The notes beneath the pieces were generated by a model. That model did not search any database. It saw only the letters and a program-made list of their open reading frames with translations, and was not told the DNA's origin. From contig CAZZCG010000017.1 of the NCBI GenBank assembly GCA_964653145.1, positions 1 to 64,000 on the forward strand: a DNA stretch of 64,000 bases, written 5' to 3'. The position numbers and the translations under genes were made by a program. Positions 42,419 through 50,809 of the stretch are shown here, in pieces. Source of the DNA: Pseudocalidococcus sp964653145. GTDB taxonomy: Bacteria > Cyanobacteriota > Cyanobacteriia > Thermosynechococcales > Thermosynechococcaceae. Within the stretch, counting starts at the first letter, position 1. Each line of letters begins with the position of its first letter.

Positions 42419-43333
42419 ATGAAAATTGCTGTAACCGGTGGGACAGGTTTAGTGGGCTCTCGGCTTGTTCCTGAATTGTTAAGCCTTGGGTATGACTGCC
42501 TAGTGTTCTCCCGTCATCCAGACTCAGCAGCAGCCCGCTTTCCCCAGGCCAAAATTATTGCCTATGAACCCGAAACCCCTGGGGCCTGGCAAGGGGCGAT
42601 TTCCGGCTGTGATGCGGTGGTGAATTTGGCCGGTGAACCCATTGCCCAAGGTCGGTGGACCGAAGCCCGCAAAGCAGAAATTTTAGCCAGTCGGCAATTA
42701 ACCACCCGTCATTTAGTGGATGCCGTTGCCCAGGCCTCGGAAAAGCCCAAGGTGATGATTAGCACCTCCGCCATTGGCTATTACGGCACTAGCGAAACGG
42801 CCACCTTTACGGAAACCAGTCCGGCGGGGAATGACTTTTTAGCCACAGTTTGCCAGGCCTGGGAGGGAGAAGCGCGTCGGGTCAAGGGCCTGGGGACACG
42901 TTTGGTAATTTTCCGGTTTGGAATTGTCCTCGGATTAGGCGGAGCCCTTGGGCAAATGTTACCCGCCTTCAAAGTGTTTGCAGGGGGGCCTATTGGTTCC
43001 GGGCGGCAATGGTTTTCTTGGATTCATCAAGATGATCTCGTCAAAATGCTGACCCAGGCCCTGAGGGATGAAACCATGGAAGGGGTTTACAATGCCACGG
43101 CCCCAACTCCGCAACGAATGGCTGATTTTTGCCAAACCTTGGGGACTGTTTTAAGCCGGCCGTCCTGGTTACCCGTGCCCGATTTTGTCTTGGAACTCCT
43201 GTTAGGCGAGGCCGCTCAGGTGGTGTTGCAGGGACAGCAGGTGTTTCCCGAACGGTTATTGGCCCAAGGCTTTCAGTTTCAATATCCCACGGCCACCCAG
43301 GCCCTAAAGGATGTCCTCCAAGAGGTGCTCTAG
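42419..43333 (+). CDS. TIGR01777-family NAD(P)-binding oxidoreductase (YfcH-like)
   Basis: An atypical/extended SDR of 304 residues. It has the Rossmann GGTGLVGSRLV motif, NLAGEPIAQGRWTEARKAEI with the family-specific GRW, STSAIGYYGT, and RFGIVLGLGGALGQMLPAFK followed by WFSWIHQDDLVKML. The C-terminal DUF1731-like segment (PSWLPVPDFVLELLLGEAAQ and on) completes it. Substrates in this family are not known; an old SulA label for it is not supported. The ureD gene starts 35 bp downstream. Confidence 0.9.
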   Translation: MKIAVTGGTGLVGSRLVPELLSLGYDCLVFSRHPDSAAARFPQAKIIAYEPETPGAWQGAISGCDAVVNLAGEPIAQGRWTEARKAEILASRQLTTRHLVDAVAQASEKPKVMISTSAIGYYGTSETATFTETSPAGNDFLATVCQAWEGEARRVKGLGTRLVIFRFGIVLGLGGALGQMLPAFKVFAGGPIGSGRQWFSWIHQDDLVKMLTQALRDETMEGVYNATAPTPQRMADFCQTLGTVLSRPSWLPVPDFVLELLLGEAAQVVLQGQQVFPERLLAQGFQFQYPTATQALKDVLQEVL

Positions 43334-43368
43334 CCCAAGGATCCCAGAAAAACAATGGCCAGCCATCC

Positions 43369-44235
43369 ATGACTATGAAGACCGTTCCCCAGCGAGATCA
43401 TTTAGGGACAACTAACCCGGCCTGGCGTGGAGCATTAAAGATTAACTATCGCCATCATCAGGGTCGCACCGAGGTGAGTCAGGCCTATGCCAAAGCCCCC
43501 CTGAGAATTCAGCGCCCATTCTATCCAGAGTCATCCGGGGTCTGTCAAAGTGTGATCCTGCATACGGCAGGGGGCATGGTGGGGGGCGATCAACTGCGGT
43601 TAGATTTAGAGCTTGGAGAACAGGCCCAGGTACTTGTGACCACCGCCGCCGCCAGTAAAATTTATCGCACCGCCGGCCCACCTGTAGAACAACGGATTCA
43701 GATTCACATTGCCGCCAATGCCTGTTTGGAATGGTTGCCCCAGGAAACAATTGTCTTTAACCAGGCCCGGTATCACCAAACCATGCGGGTTGAGTTAGCC
43801 CCAGGGGGACTTTGGCTGGCCTGGGAGATCACCCGTTTCGGTCGAACCGCCCGCGCTGAGAGCTTCGAGCAAGGACAATGGCAAGCCCACACTGAAGTTT
43901 GGCAAGGGAATATGCCCCTGTGGATTGACCGACAGTGGCTCCCCGGATCGCCGGCCCAGGTGGCCAGTTTGCATGGGTTAAATCATTGTCCATTGGTGGG
44001 CAGTTTTGTGCTGATCGGCCGTGAAGTGGATCCCAAACTCATTCAACGGGCTCGGGAATTGTGGCCAGGCCCGATGACGGAAATTGGCGTGAGTCGGTTG
44101 GCGGCGGGTATGATTTGTCGCTATCGGGGTACTGATCGGATCGCTGTCCGGGCCTGGTTTATCGCCGTCTGGCAGCTCTTGCGGGTATCATTTTTAGACC
44201 GGGCTGTATCCATTCCACGGGTCTGGGGAGTTTAG
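43369..44235 (+). CDS. ureD: Urease accessory protein UreD
   Basis: UreD (UreH) binds apo-urease and with UreF and UreG delivers nickel to the active site. The 288-residue protein shows YAKAPLRIQRPFYPESSGVC, HTAGGMVGGDQLRLDLELG, VTTAAASKIYRT and ACLEWLPQETIVFNQARYH, all typical. I chose the ATG at 43369, because the open frame to 43129 lies wholly inside the oxidoreductase gene. It is followed after 3 bp by ureA, so they form an operon. UreB, UreC, UreE, UreF and UreG are not in the window. Confidence 0.94.
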   Translation: MTMKTVPQRDHLGTTNPAWRGALKINYRHHQGRTEVSQAYAKAPLRIQRPFYPESSGVCQSVILHTAGGMVGGDQLRLDLELGEQAQVLVTTAAASKIYRTAGPPVEQRIQIHIAANACLEWLPQETIVFNQARYHQTMRVELAPGGLWLAWEITRFGRTARAESFEQGQWQAHTEVWQGNMPLWIDRQWLPGSPAQVASLHGLNHCPLVGSFVLIGREVDPKLIQRARELWPGPMTEIGVSRLAAGMICRYRGTDRIAVRAWFIAVWQLLRVSFLDRAVSIPRVWGV

Positions 44236-44238
44236 GCG

Positions 44239-44544
44239 ATGCAACTGACACCACAGGAAAAAGACAAACTACTAATTTTTACGGCCGCATTAGTGGCAGA
44301 GCGGCGGCGGGCCCGGGGCTTAAAGCTGAATTATCCCGAGGCAGTGGCATTCATCAGTGCAGCCATTTTAGAAGGGGCCCGGGATGGTCAGACGGTGGCG
44401 GAATTGATGAGCTACGGGGCCACATTACTCACTCGAAATGATGTCATGGAGGGGGTACCGGAGATGCTAGTGGAAGTTCAGGTGGAAGCCACTTTTCCCG
44501 ATGGGACAAAACTCGTAACAGTGCATAATCCGATTGTGTTTTAG
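44239..44544 (+). CDS. ureA: Urease gamma subunit
   Basis: UreA is the smallest structural subunit of urease, which hydrolyses urea to ammonia and carbamate. The 101-residue protein has the complete family sequence: MQLTPQEKDKLLIFTAALVA, EAVAFISAAILEGARDG, VAELMSYGATLLTRNDVMEG and the C-terminal TFPDGTKLVTVHNPI. It lies 3 bp behind ureD. Unusually, ureB and ureC do not follow: the next gene, 101 bp on, is unrelated, so the urease cluster is split in this genome. Confidence 0.97.
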   Translation: MQLTPQEKDKLLIFTAALVAERRRARGLKLNYPEAVAFISAAILEGARDGQTVAELMSYGATLLTRNDVMEGVPEMLVEVQVEATFPDGTKLVTVHNPIVF

Positions 44545-44645
44545 GCTGTACTGCCCCCTGAACGTCGTTAGTCGCACGAAAAAATAGATCACTCTTGGGC
44601 GGCAGGTTTAGAGTAATTTCCATCGTTTATCCCTGGAATTACCCG

Positions 44646-45362
44646 ATGAATATGCCGCTTTTCCCCTCCCCTGCCCAGGAATTATCTCACCGACACCAGG
44701 AACTCCAAGCCCTTAAAACTCTGATTCAGCAGGGCCAACGCAATTCCAAACAACGACAACTGATCCAACAAGCCCAGGCTTGGGGGTGGCAGATTCACAA
44801 TTCTGGGGGCAGACATCCGGTGAAGGCGGTACGGCCAGGTTATCGTCCTGTGGTGATTCCAGGCCATGGCAGCGGCGGTTCAGTGAAGCGGGGCCTGGCC
44901 CAGCAAATCTTGCAATCCCTAGCAGCCCCCCGACTGGCAGAACTACAGGCGCAAATCAGCACCCTTGAGCAACTCCAGGCCCAACAGCAGTTAGGAACTT
45001 TAGAAACCCAGATTAGGTCTCAGTCTCAACAAATTTCCCACCTGGAAACCCAGATTAAAAGTCTCAAGATTGATGTGGAAACCAGTTTAAGCTTGGCGGC
45101 AACCCTAGAGCAACACAACACCACCTTAGCCCGACAAATCACAGCGTTATTGCAAGATCGCTTGGAACTGGAATTACAAAGACGGAAGATTGGGGATTTA
45201 ATTCAGCAACGGCAACACATTGAGCATAAGTTCGAGACCTTTGTCGCCGACTTTGAACGCCTGGAGTTGACGTTAGATCGAGTATTTCTCTATGCCCACA
45301 ATTTACCATCAGAATTTGCCCAGCCGCTCCTAGGAATTCTGAACACGGCAATGGGGGACTAA
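44646..45362 (+). CDS. HicA-like domain fused to a coiled coil
   Basis: I place this 238-residue protein by its N-terminal region (about 35-93), which resembles the HicA mRNA-interferase fold: a helix QRQLIQQAQAWGWQI, a GGRHPVKA strand whose His57 aligns with the HicA catalytic His (GSH), VVIPGHG, and the terminal VKRGLAQQILQSLA (compare ikkGtlrsilrqa). Residues about 96-205 are a long Gln/Leu/Glu coiled coil (LEQLQAQQQLGTLETQIRSQ and on). No HicB-like antitoxin is recognised; the partner may be the small gene 13 bp downstream. The start is the ATG at 44646, behind GGAA; the frame back to 44595 lacks support. RNase activity is inferred, not seen. Confidence 0.6.
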   Translation: MNMPLFPSPAQELSHRHQELQALKTLIQQGQRNSKQRQLIQQAQAWGWQIHNSGGRHPVKAVRPGYRPVVIPGHGSGGSVKRGLAQQILQSLAAPRLAELQAQISTLEQLQAQQQLGTLETQIRSQSQQISHLETQIKSLKIDVETSLSLAATLEQHNTTLARQITALLQDRLELELQRRKIGDLIQQRQHIEHKFETFVADFERLELTLDRVFLYAHNLPSEFAQPLLGILNTAMGD

Positions 45363-45375
45363 ATAGGGTAAAACT

Positions 45376-45759
45376 ATGGAATTAAAAACAGATTTTATGA
45401 AGGATGAGTGGGTTAAGATGAACAACGATCAATCCTCGGTTCGTAAGGTTCGGGACGTAATCCAAGAATCGCGGCGTAACTATGCGGAACTGTTAGGAAT
45501 TGCCACCGACCTATTCGAACGCCGAGAAGAGGATATTGCCCAGGGATTGCGGTCGTTTCAAAAATTAGTTCCGATTCCTCCCCAGGCCTGGACGATTAGC
45601 CTCATGCGGCGTCAATTTGGTAATTTCCCCAAGGCGCGCCAACATTTTCAACAGCAGTACGGAATCAAAGCCAATAATTGGGAAACCTTAGTTGACCGGG
45701 TTAATGTGGTGGAATCTGCGCTCATTCATCTGGGCCTGGGACAACGAAAAATGCCCTAG
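45376..45759 (+). CDS. Unknown 127-residue protein, possible partner of the HicA-like gene
   Basis: I do not recognise this protein. It is predicted mainly helical, with basic and acidic stretches (SVRKVRDVIQESRRNYAELL) and a C-terminal FQQQYGIKANNWETLVDRVN. No HTH motif or membrane segment is evident. The gene begins 13 bp after the HicA-like/coiled-coil gene on the same strand, the usual spacing of a two-gene unit. Antitoxin function would be a guess. A later ATG (45418) is also possible. Confidence 0.55.
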   Translation: MELKTDFMKDEWVKMNNDQSSVRKVRDVIQESRRNYAELLGIATDLFERREEDIAQGLRSFQKLVPIPPQAWTISLMRRQFGNFPKARQHFQQQYGIKANNWETLVDRVNVVESALIHLGLGQRKMP

Positions 45760-45796
45760 TAAAGATCAAATACTTTCCTTAACTAAACTTTTTTCT

Positions 45797-45991
45797 ATGG
45801 GACTGATAGATCTCATCACCGGAACACGCGAACGCACTGCAAAATTCTGCTACCCAATGCCATCAAAGGCAAGAACTTTCAAGGATTTCTCGTCGGAGTT
45901 GCAAGCAATTTTGGGTTTCATAGCTCAGCAAAATGACAATAGTTACCAAGGCAGAATCCGGAAAAAATTCCTCAGGTTAACGTGCTGTTGA
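45797..45991 (+). CDS. Doubtful small open reading frame
   Basis: A 64-codon frame starting ATG at 45797 (MGLIDLITGTRERTAKFCYP) ends 15 bp inside the opposite-strand lectin gene. No Shine-Dalgarno or family similarity is visible. It could be a relic or chance frame. Confidence 0.2.
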   Translation: MGLIDLITGTRERTAKFCYPMPSKARTFKDFSSELQAILGFIAQQNDNSYQGRIRKKFLRLTCC

Positions 45992-46819
45992 ACTCCGCCA
46001 AAGGGGAACACCTTGGGATGAGAAAACCACCGCTTCTCCCTGATCAGTAATTCGTAAATAGGCCTGGGGATAGGAGTCGGTTGCCGTGGACCAAAGCAGT
46101 TTACTCGCAGTGCTGTAGAGACTGAGATTACCGCTTAATTCCATCATCAAACAATGCACGGATTGACCCACCGTTTTACTGGCCCAAAGCGGGATTTCCT
46201 GCAAAGGAGTTCGTTCAAATAGAACTAAGTTGCCATCGGTTTGTAGGCGGAGAATATAGGTTTCGTTGTCAGAGCGCAGATAGTCCCCCGGATAAAGAAA
46301 TTCCCCTGGTTTTAAGGCGTTCCCTTGGGGTTGGTCGGCGGGGAGAAAATCAGCGGCAAAGGCCAACTCGTGGGGGAGGGCACTGCTGGGGTTGTTTGGA
46401 GAGCTACCACCCAGGATGGTTTTGTAGTCTGAATGTTGGGGAAATTGATAGACCACCTCAGTGCCCACCACATCAAAATGGGCCTGGAAAACCTTGGCCT
46501 GTTGGTTGAGGTACTGTTCAGCGGTTTGTCCCGATATCTTAGCTCGCACGGCAAAATCCATCAGGGAGATTCGCCCCCGCCGGGCCTGGAGTAACTCAAA
46601 GAAACACCGCTCCAAATGCCGTTGATAACTGTGGCGTAAATTCCAAGACAGGGCCCCGGACAGGAGGGTGGGGGGGGTGGCTAAGATCAAAAAACCAGCC
46701 ATGGCCGATCGATCTCGCGCTGATTTTTCCGGACTGACGGCAATGATGACAAAGGCCAACAAGCACAGGCCAGAAAAGCTCAGGAGGATCCCGATGAGTA
46801 GCTTCTGAAACCAGGCCAT
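45977..46819 (-). CDS. Membrane protein with C-terminal bulb-type (B-lectin) mannose-binding domain
   Basis: A 280-residue protein with two hydrophobic spans (about 8-28 and 41-58), a helical, winged-helix-like middle part (about 80-125: RGRISLMDFAVRAKISGQTA and on), and a C-terminal domain (about 170-277) of three sub-repeats: RLQTDGNLVLFE, MELSGNLSLYS and ITDQGEAVVFSSQG. These correspond to the QxDxNxVxY mannose-binding motifs of bulb lectins, not all with every ligand residue kept. An extracytoplasmic or cytoplasmic sugar-binding role is possible. The ATG 46819 is chosen because the longer open frame overlaps the YggT gene. It follows that gene by 11 bp. Confidence 0.75.
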   Translation of the reverse strand: MAWFQKLLIGILLSFSGLCLLAFVIIAVSPEKSARDRSAMAGFLILATPPTLLSGALSWNLRHSYQRHLERCFFELLQARRGRISLMDFAVRAKISGQTAEQYLNQQAKVFQAHFDVVGTEVVYQFPQHSDYKTILGGSSPNNPSSALPHELAFAADFLPADQPQGNALKPGEFLYPGDYLRSDNETYILRLQTDGNLVLFERTPLQEIPLWASKTVGQSVHCLMMELSGNLSLYSTASKLLWSTATDSYPQAYLRITDQGEAVVFSSQGVPLWRSSTAR

Positions 46820-46830
46820 GCCCCGCAGTC

Positions 46831-47118
46831 TTAGCCCCAGAGCAAGTGCAAGAGACCCTGTTCGCCCACCAATAATTCCCGCAACAGACTGACAATGGCC
46901 ACCCAAATCACTGGGCTGATATCAACACCGCCAATGGGGGGAATCAGTTTTCGCGTCGGTTGTAGAAACGGCTCCGTAGGCATGGCTACCCAGTTAAAGG
47001 GGAATTGGGCCAAGTTGGCCTGGGGATACCATGTGAGGACAATCCGCAAAATGAACAACAGGGTCAGTGCTGCCAGGCCCAGGCCTAAAACCAAATCCGT
47101 TGTTGCTAGAACATTCAT
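46831..47118 (-). CDS. YggT-family (Ycf19-like) membrane protein
   Basis: A 95-residue two-span membrane protein with the YggT pattern: LTWYPQANLAQFPFNWVAMP, TEPFLQPTRKLIPPIGGVDI followed by SPVIWVAIVSLLREL. YggT/Ycf19/CcdA-like proteins are implicated in thylakoid or plastid membrane organisation, cytochrome assembly and, elsewhere, osmotic tolerance. It precedes the lectin protein by 11 bp and the two form an operon-like pair. Confidence 0.9.
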   Translation of the reverse strand: MNVLATTDLVLGLGLAALTLLFILRIVLTWYPQANLAQFPFNWVAMPTEPFLQPTRKLIPPIGGVDISPVIWVAIVSLLRELLVGEQGLLHLLWG

Positions 47119-47229
47119 CGGGGGTACTCCCAGGAAAAACGCACTTCCTTCACTTTAGCCTCTTGCACCCGGGAATCTCAGGACACCGTCAACGAATTAT
47201 TCCAGGGGCCTCAGGTGAAATCCGATGAA

Positions 47230-48792
47230 TCAACGATTCAGTTCCAGACGAATTTCATACTCCTGGCTCCAGGCATTACGGACTCGCCCAGAAATCCCCA
47301 AGCCCCGAAACGGTTGGAGTGTTTGCTGAAAGGCGGGGGCTAGGTCAGGCATAATCGGGCTGCGTTGGGTAATCGAGAACAGATTGTTAAAGTCCACAAA
47401 CAATTGACTGCTGCCGGGGCTGGGGAGGGTGGAGCGAAATAGGGGAAGTTGGGCCAAGTTCGGTTCTGGGGGCGGCACCAGGGCCTGGGTGATATTGGGG
47501 CCGAGGGTCAAAAAAAAGGTTTGGGCATCGAGCCAGCCGTGGTGAGCCAGAGGGATGCCTGGTAACATCCGCCAACTGGTGATTTGGGTTTGATCATCTT
47601 GACTCACTTGCCAGCCCTTTTGACGCGCGTTTTGATCCAGGGTTTGCAGAGCGGCTTCAGCCTTGGGGCGATCTTGGGTTTGGGCAATCATCACGACGCT
47701 AACCACATTCAAACGGGCATTGGGGACAGGAATCAGGGCCAGGGTAAACTCCCCATCCAACCAGGGAACAAACGCTTGCTCTGGATTCACACCAAAAACA
47801 GGTTCAAACCCATCACGGATTGTTCGTTGCCAATCCTGGGGAGCATTGCGCCAACTGGCCTGGAAATTACTGGTGGTGAAGGTGGCCAAAGTATTTTCCG
47901 GTAATTTCTGGGTCAGGGTGTTGACGGTGCCTTCTTGGGTTAAATTCCGCTGGCTATCTTCCGGCAACCAGGTCATCGCTCGAACCCGTACCTGATTATC
48001 TTGCAGTCGAAAGGCCGCAGCCAGGCCCCCTAAGTCAGATTCTGGGGGTAGGGAGGAAGGAGAGGTTTCTGCAAAATACGCCGGTAAATTTACATAGAAC
48101 TGGGCCTGGGGATTTTCGCCACCCGTGGCAATCACTGCATCTTGGTAACGACTCCGACTGGCGAGGGCTGGTTGACCTTGGGCAGTATCAATAATTTGTT
48201 CAAGGGCAACGGCAATATTACTCCAAGCCAGGTATTCCTTAGACCCCTGGGAAATAAAGGCGATTCCCTGTCCTGCCACCGCCTCCACTGGCCCCGGCAC
48301 CTGGTAAATCGTAACGCCCTCATGAACCTCCTTGGGTTGCTGTTCCAGGGTTGCGCGAAGAGCATCCAGATTGGCATTTTCTGGAATCGGCACGATCCAG
48401 ACCAGGGGAGCATCGCTGGAAACAAGGGCAGTGTCTGGGGTCATGGGCAGGGAAGCAAACGTGGCCTGGGCCCCTAACCACGGGAGAATGTCACGGGCCA
48501 CGTCAATATCCCCCAACTCAATTCCCTCAGGGGAAACAGGCCCCCACGGCCCCTGCAACCATCCCTGAGATTCAAACAACCCCGCCGCTTGCACCAATTG
48601 CCAGGGAGGTGCATCCGTAGAGACCGTCAAGGTGTAGAGAGCTGTTTCTGGGATTAAGGTTACGCCATCGGGAAGTTGCCCCATTTTGGCCTGGGTTTGC
48701 CACCACCAAATACCTGCACCCACTGCCCCAATGGCCACAGCCCCCCCGGCCAGGACTGTAAGAAAGCGAGTTTTATTAACAATTTTCGGCAT
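47230..48792 (-). CDS. DUF3352-domain protein, membrane-anchored
   Basis: A 520-residue protein with a single N-terminal hydrophobic span (about 10-30, FLTVLAGGAVAIGAVGAGIW) and a long extracytoplasmic DUF3352 domain (YTLTVSTDAPPWQLVQAAGL, DIDVARDILPWLGAQATFAS). Cyanobacterial DUF3352 proteins are common and uncharacterised. Its ATG overlaps the 3' end of cofH by 17 bp, hence the two genes are translationally coupled. Confidence 0.85.
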   Translation of the reverse strand: MPKIVNKTRFLTVLAGGAVAIGAVGAGIWWWQTQAKMGQLPDGVTLIPETALYTLTVSTDAPPWQLVQAAGLFESQGWLQGPWGPVSPEGIELGDIDVARDILPWLGAQATFASLPMTPDTALVSSDAPLVWIVPIPENANLDALRATLEQQPKEVHEGVTIYQVPGPVEAVAGQGIAFISQGSKEYLAWSNIAVALEQIIDTAQGQPALASRSRYQDAVIATGGENPQAQFYVNLPAYFAETSPSSLPPESDLGGLAAAFRLQDNQVRVRAMTWLPEDSQRNLTQEGTVNTLTQKLPENTLATFTTSNFQASWRNAPQDWQRTIRDGFEPVFGVNPEQAFVPWLDGEFTLALIPVPNARLNVVSVVMIAQTQDRPKAEAALQTLDQNARQKGWQVSQDDQTQITSWRMLPGIPLAHHGWLDAQTFFLTLGPNITQALVPPPEPNLAQLPLFRSTLPSPGSSQLFVDFNNLFSITQRSPIMPDLAPAFQQTLQPFRGLGISGRVRNAWSQEYEIRLELNR

Positions 48793-50032
48793 TAACGGGC
48801 ACTCCTACAAAATCGTATAGTGTAGTTCGCTGTTGTGCAGGTCGCCCCAGGCCCCGGATTGTTTGCTGGAGTTGCTCAACCGTCAAGCCCGTTCCCCCTT
48901 TGGCCCCAGCCATGGTCGTAATGTGTTCCTCCATTAATGTGCCACCGAGATCATTACAGCCCCAATTGAGTGCTTGTGCTGCCCCGCCCAGGCCCAGCTT
49001 GACCCAACTCGGTTGATGCCGGGGAATCCAGGGGCCAAGGTAAAGACGGGCCACCGCTGTCAATATCAGAGTTACCGATAAATCCGGTTGTTCCCGACCA
49101 ACCCGTTTACGTAAGGCTGGGGGTGCCTGTTCCCCAACATAGGGCAGGAGAATAAATTCTGTAATCCGAGCTGGATAGTGCTGTTCTAAGGCGATTTCCT
49201 GAAGATGGCGGAGATGCTCCAGGTGCTGAATTTGCTCGGCGGCGGTTTCAATGTGACCACAAAGAAGGGTGCTAGTCGTGGGGAGCCCCAACTGATGGGC
49301 CGTGCTGACAATCTCTAGCCATGTGGCCGTATTCAGCTTCTCCGGGCAAATAACCTGGCGCACCCGATCCACCAAGACCTCCGCAGCGGTTCCGGGCAGA
49401 GAGTCAACCCCTTGGGCCTGGAGGCGGGCTAGCACTTCACGAAAACTCAGTTGATCTTGGCGGGCAATAAACTGAATTTCCTGAGGAGAGAACGCATGCA
49501 AGTGGAGTTGGGGAAAGGCAGCCTTAATTTCTTGAATAATGGTTTCGTAATACCTCAGGCTTGAACCATTGACCTGGGCCTGGGGATTAAGCCCCCCCTG
49601 TAAACAAATTTCCGTTGCCCCCTGGGCCAACGCTGTTTCTGCTTTGGCTAAAATTACCTCCAGAGATAACCAGTAGGCTCCATCACTGTCAGCATCCCGG
49701 CGAAAAGCACAAAACCCACAGTGTTGCTCGCAGATGTTGGTGAAGTTGATGTTGCGGTTAATCACATAGGTGACCGTTTCCCCCACCAGGCCTCGCCGGA
49801 GTTCATTTGCTGCGTCTCTCAGTTCATCCAGACCGGGGGATTGTCGTTCATGGACTTTCCGAGAGGCAGTGAGTTCACCATAGGCCCACGTTAGGAGTTG
49901 AGTCGCCTGGGTGGGGGGTAAAACCTGATCGCGCACGTTTTGGGTCAAAATCTCGGTCAATGCCGGCAGGGGCAATGGCGTCCCTAGACCACGGGATTTA
50001 TTGATGGAAAAATCTGATGCAAGGGTGGACAT
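48776..50032 (-). CDS. cofH: F0 synthase subunit 2, CofH (radical SAM)
   Basis: CofH joins 5-amino-6-ribitylamino-uracil to tyrosine in making F0 (8-HDF), the antenna of many cyanobacterial photolyases and precursor of F420. The 418-residue radical-SAM protein carries the CxxxCxxC motif at Cys101, Cys105 and Cys108 (TNICEQHCGFCAFRRD), with VTYVINRNINFTN before it and ATEICLQGGLNPQ after it. The start is ATG 50032; the open frame to 50086 adds an N-terminus unlike CofH. CofG, the other subunit, is not in the window. Downstream it overlaps the DUF3352 gene. Confidence 0.92.
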   Translation of the reverse strand: MSTLASDFSINKSRGLGTPLPLPALTEILTQNVRDQVLPPTQATQLLTWAYGELTASRKVHERQSPGLDELRDAANELRRGLVGETVTYVINRNINFTNICEQHCGFCAFRRDADSDGAYWLSLEVILAKAETALAQGATEICLQGGLNPQAQVNGSSLRYYETIIQEIKAAFPQLHLHAFSPQEIQFIARQDQLSFREVLARLQAQGVDSLPGTAAEVLVDRVRQVICPEKLNTATWLEIVSTAHQLGLPTTSTLLCGHIETAAEQIQHLEHLRHLQEIALEQHYPARITEFILLPYVGEQAPPALRKRVGREQPDLSVTLILTAVARLYLGPWIPRHQPSWVKLGLGGAAQALNWGCNDLGGTLMEEHITTMAGAKGGTGLTVEQLQQTIRGLGRPAQQRTTLYDFVGVPVNAENC

Positions 50033-50201
50033 GCCAAAGGCCGGGAAAAGAACTGAAAAACAAGCCTGTTGACCTAACTCTGCCATTAGATTTGCCTTCT
50101 GTGCAACCGGATACGGCCTCAGCCCGGAATTGACATAACCGAGGGGAATTTGGCCTACTTTTTCCAGAGAGGTTCCTGGTTAATGTATCTAGTTCGCCAA
50201 A

Positions 50202-50807
50202 ATGTCTAATTCTTGGAATTTCATCAGGGGTGTCCAGTGGTTGTGGCGGCAGGGCCGGCTATTGACTAGTCTTGGCCTGGGTTTTCTGGTGCTCGAATGG
50301 ATCATGGTGCCGATGGTGGCCTGGACAAATACCCCCAACTGGCGTGATTGGGCAATTCAATCTGGGCAGATTAGAAATACCGCCGTCAATAATGCCCCGC
50401 TTACCCCCCAGTCCCAGACCCTATGGTTAGAACTCGACCTCACGCGGCGGCGGGTCACCCTGTATCAGGGACAAACCATTCGCAAATCCTATCCTGTGGC
50501 GGTGGGCAAACCGGGCTGGGAAACCCCCGTCGGTAACTTCATAATCAAGGAAATGATTCGCAACCCAGACTGGAAAAATCCCTTCAATGGCAATGTTCTC
50601 AGAGCAGGTCATCCCCGTAATCCCCTTGGCCGCCGCTGGATTGGGTTTTGGACTGATGGCGAGGATTGGATTGGTTTCCACGGCACCCCCGACCCCCAAT
50701 ACATCGGCCAGGCCGTCTCCCATGGCTGTGTCCGCATGAATAACCAAGACATTGAAGAGTTATTTGAATCCGTAGCCGTGGGCATCCCGGTCAAAGTCGT
50801 GCGCTAG
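50202..50807 (+). CDS. L,D-transpeptidase (YkuD domain)
   Basis: An L,D-transpeptidase of 201 residues, likely cross-linking peptidoglycan or attaching proteins to it. An N-terminal hydrophobic segment (about 20-40) serves as a signal/anchor. The YkuD domain begins LWLELDLTRRRVTLYQGQTI and has the catalytic HGTP... and SHGCVRMNN motif (Cys176). The two genes on the right end converge within 2 bp (maf stop at 50810). Confidence 0.93.
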   Translation: MSNSWNFIRGVQWLWRQGRLLTSLGLGFLVLEWIMVPMVAWTNTPNWRDWAIQSGQIRNTAVNNAPLTPQSQTLWLELDLTRRRVTLYQGQTIRKSYPVAVGKPGWETPVGNFIIKEMIRNPDWKNPFNGNVLRAGHPRNPLGRRWIGFWTDGEDWIGFHGTPDPQYIGQAVSHGCVRMNNQDIEELFESVAVGIPVKVVR

Positions 50808-50809
50808 GG

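Noticed and set aside
43129..43368. Longer N-terminus for UreD
   Set aside because: It is entirely within the oxidoreductase gene in another frame; family N-termini match the ATG at 43369.
45692..45796. Extended frame before 45797
   Set aside because: It overlaps the 45376 gene and lacks a ribosome-binding site.
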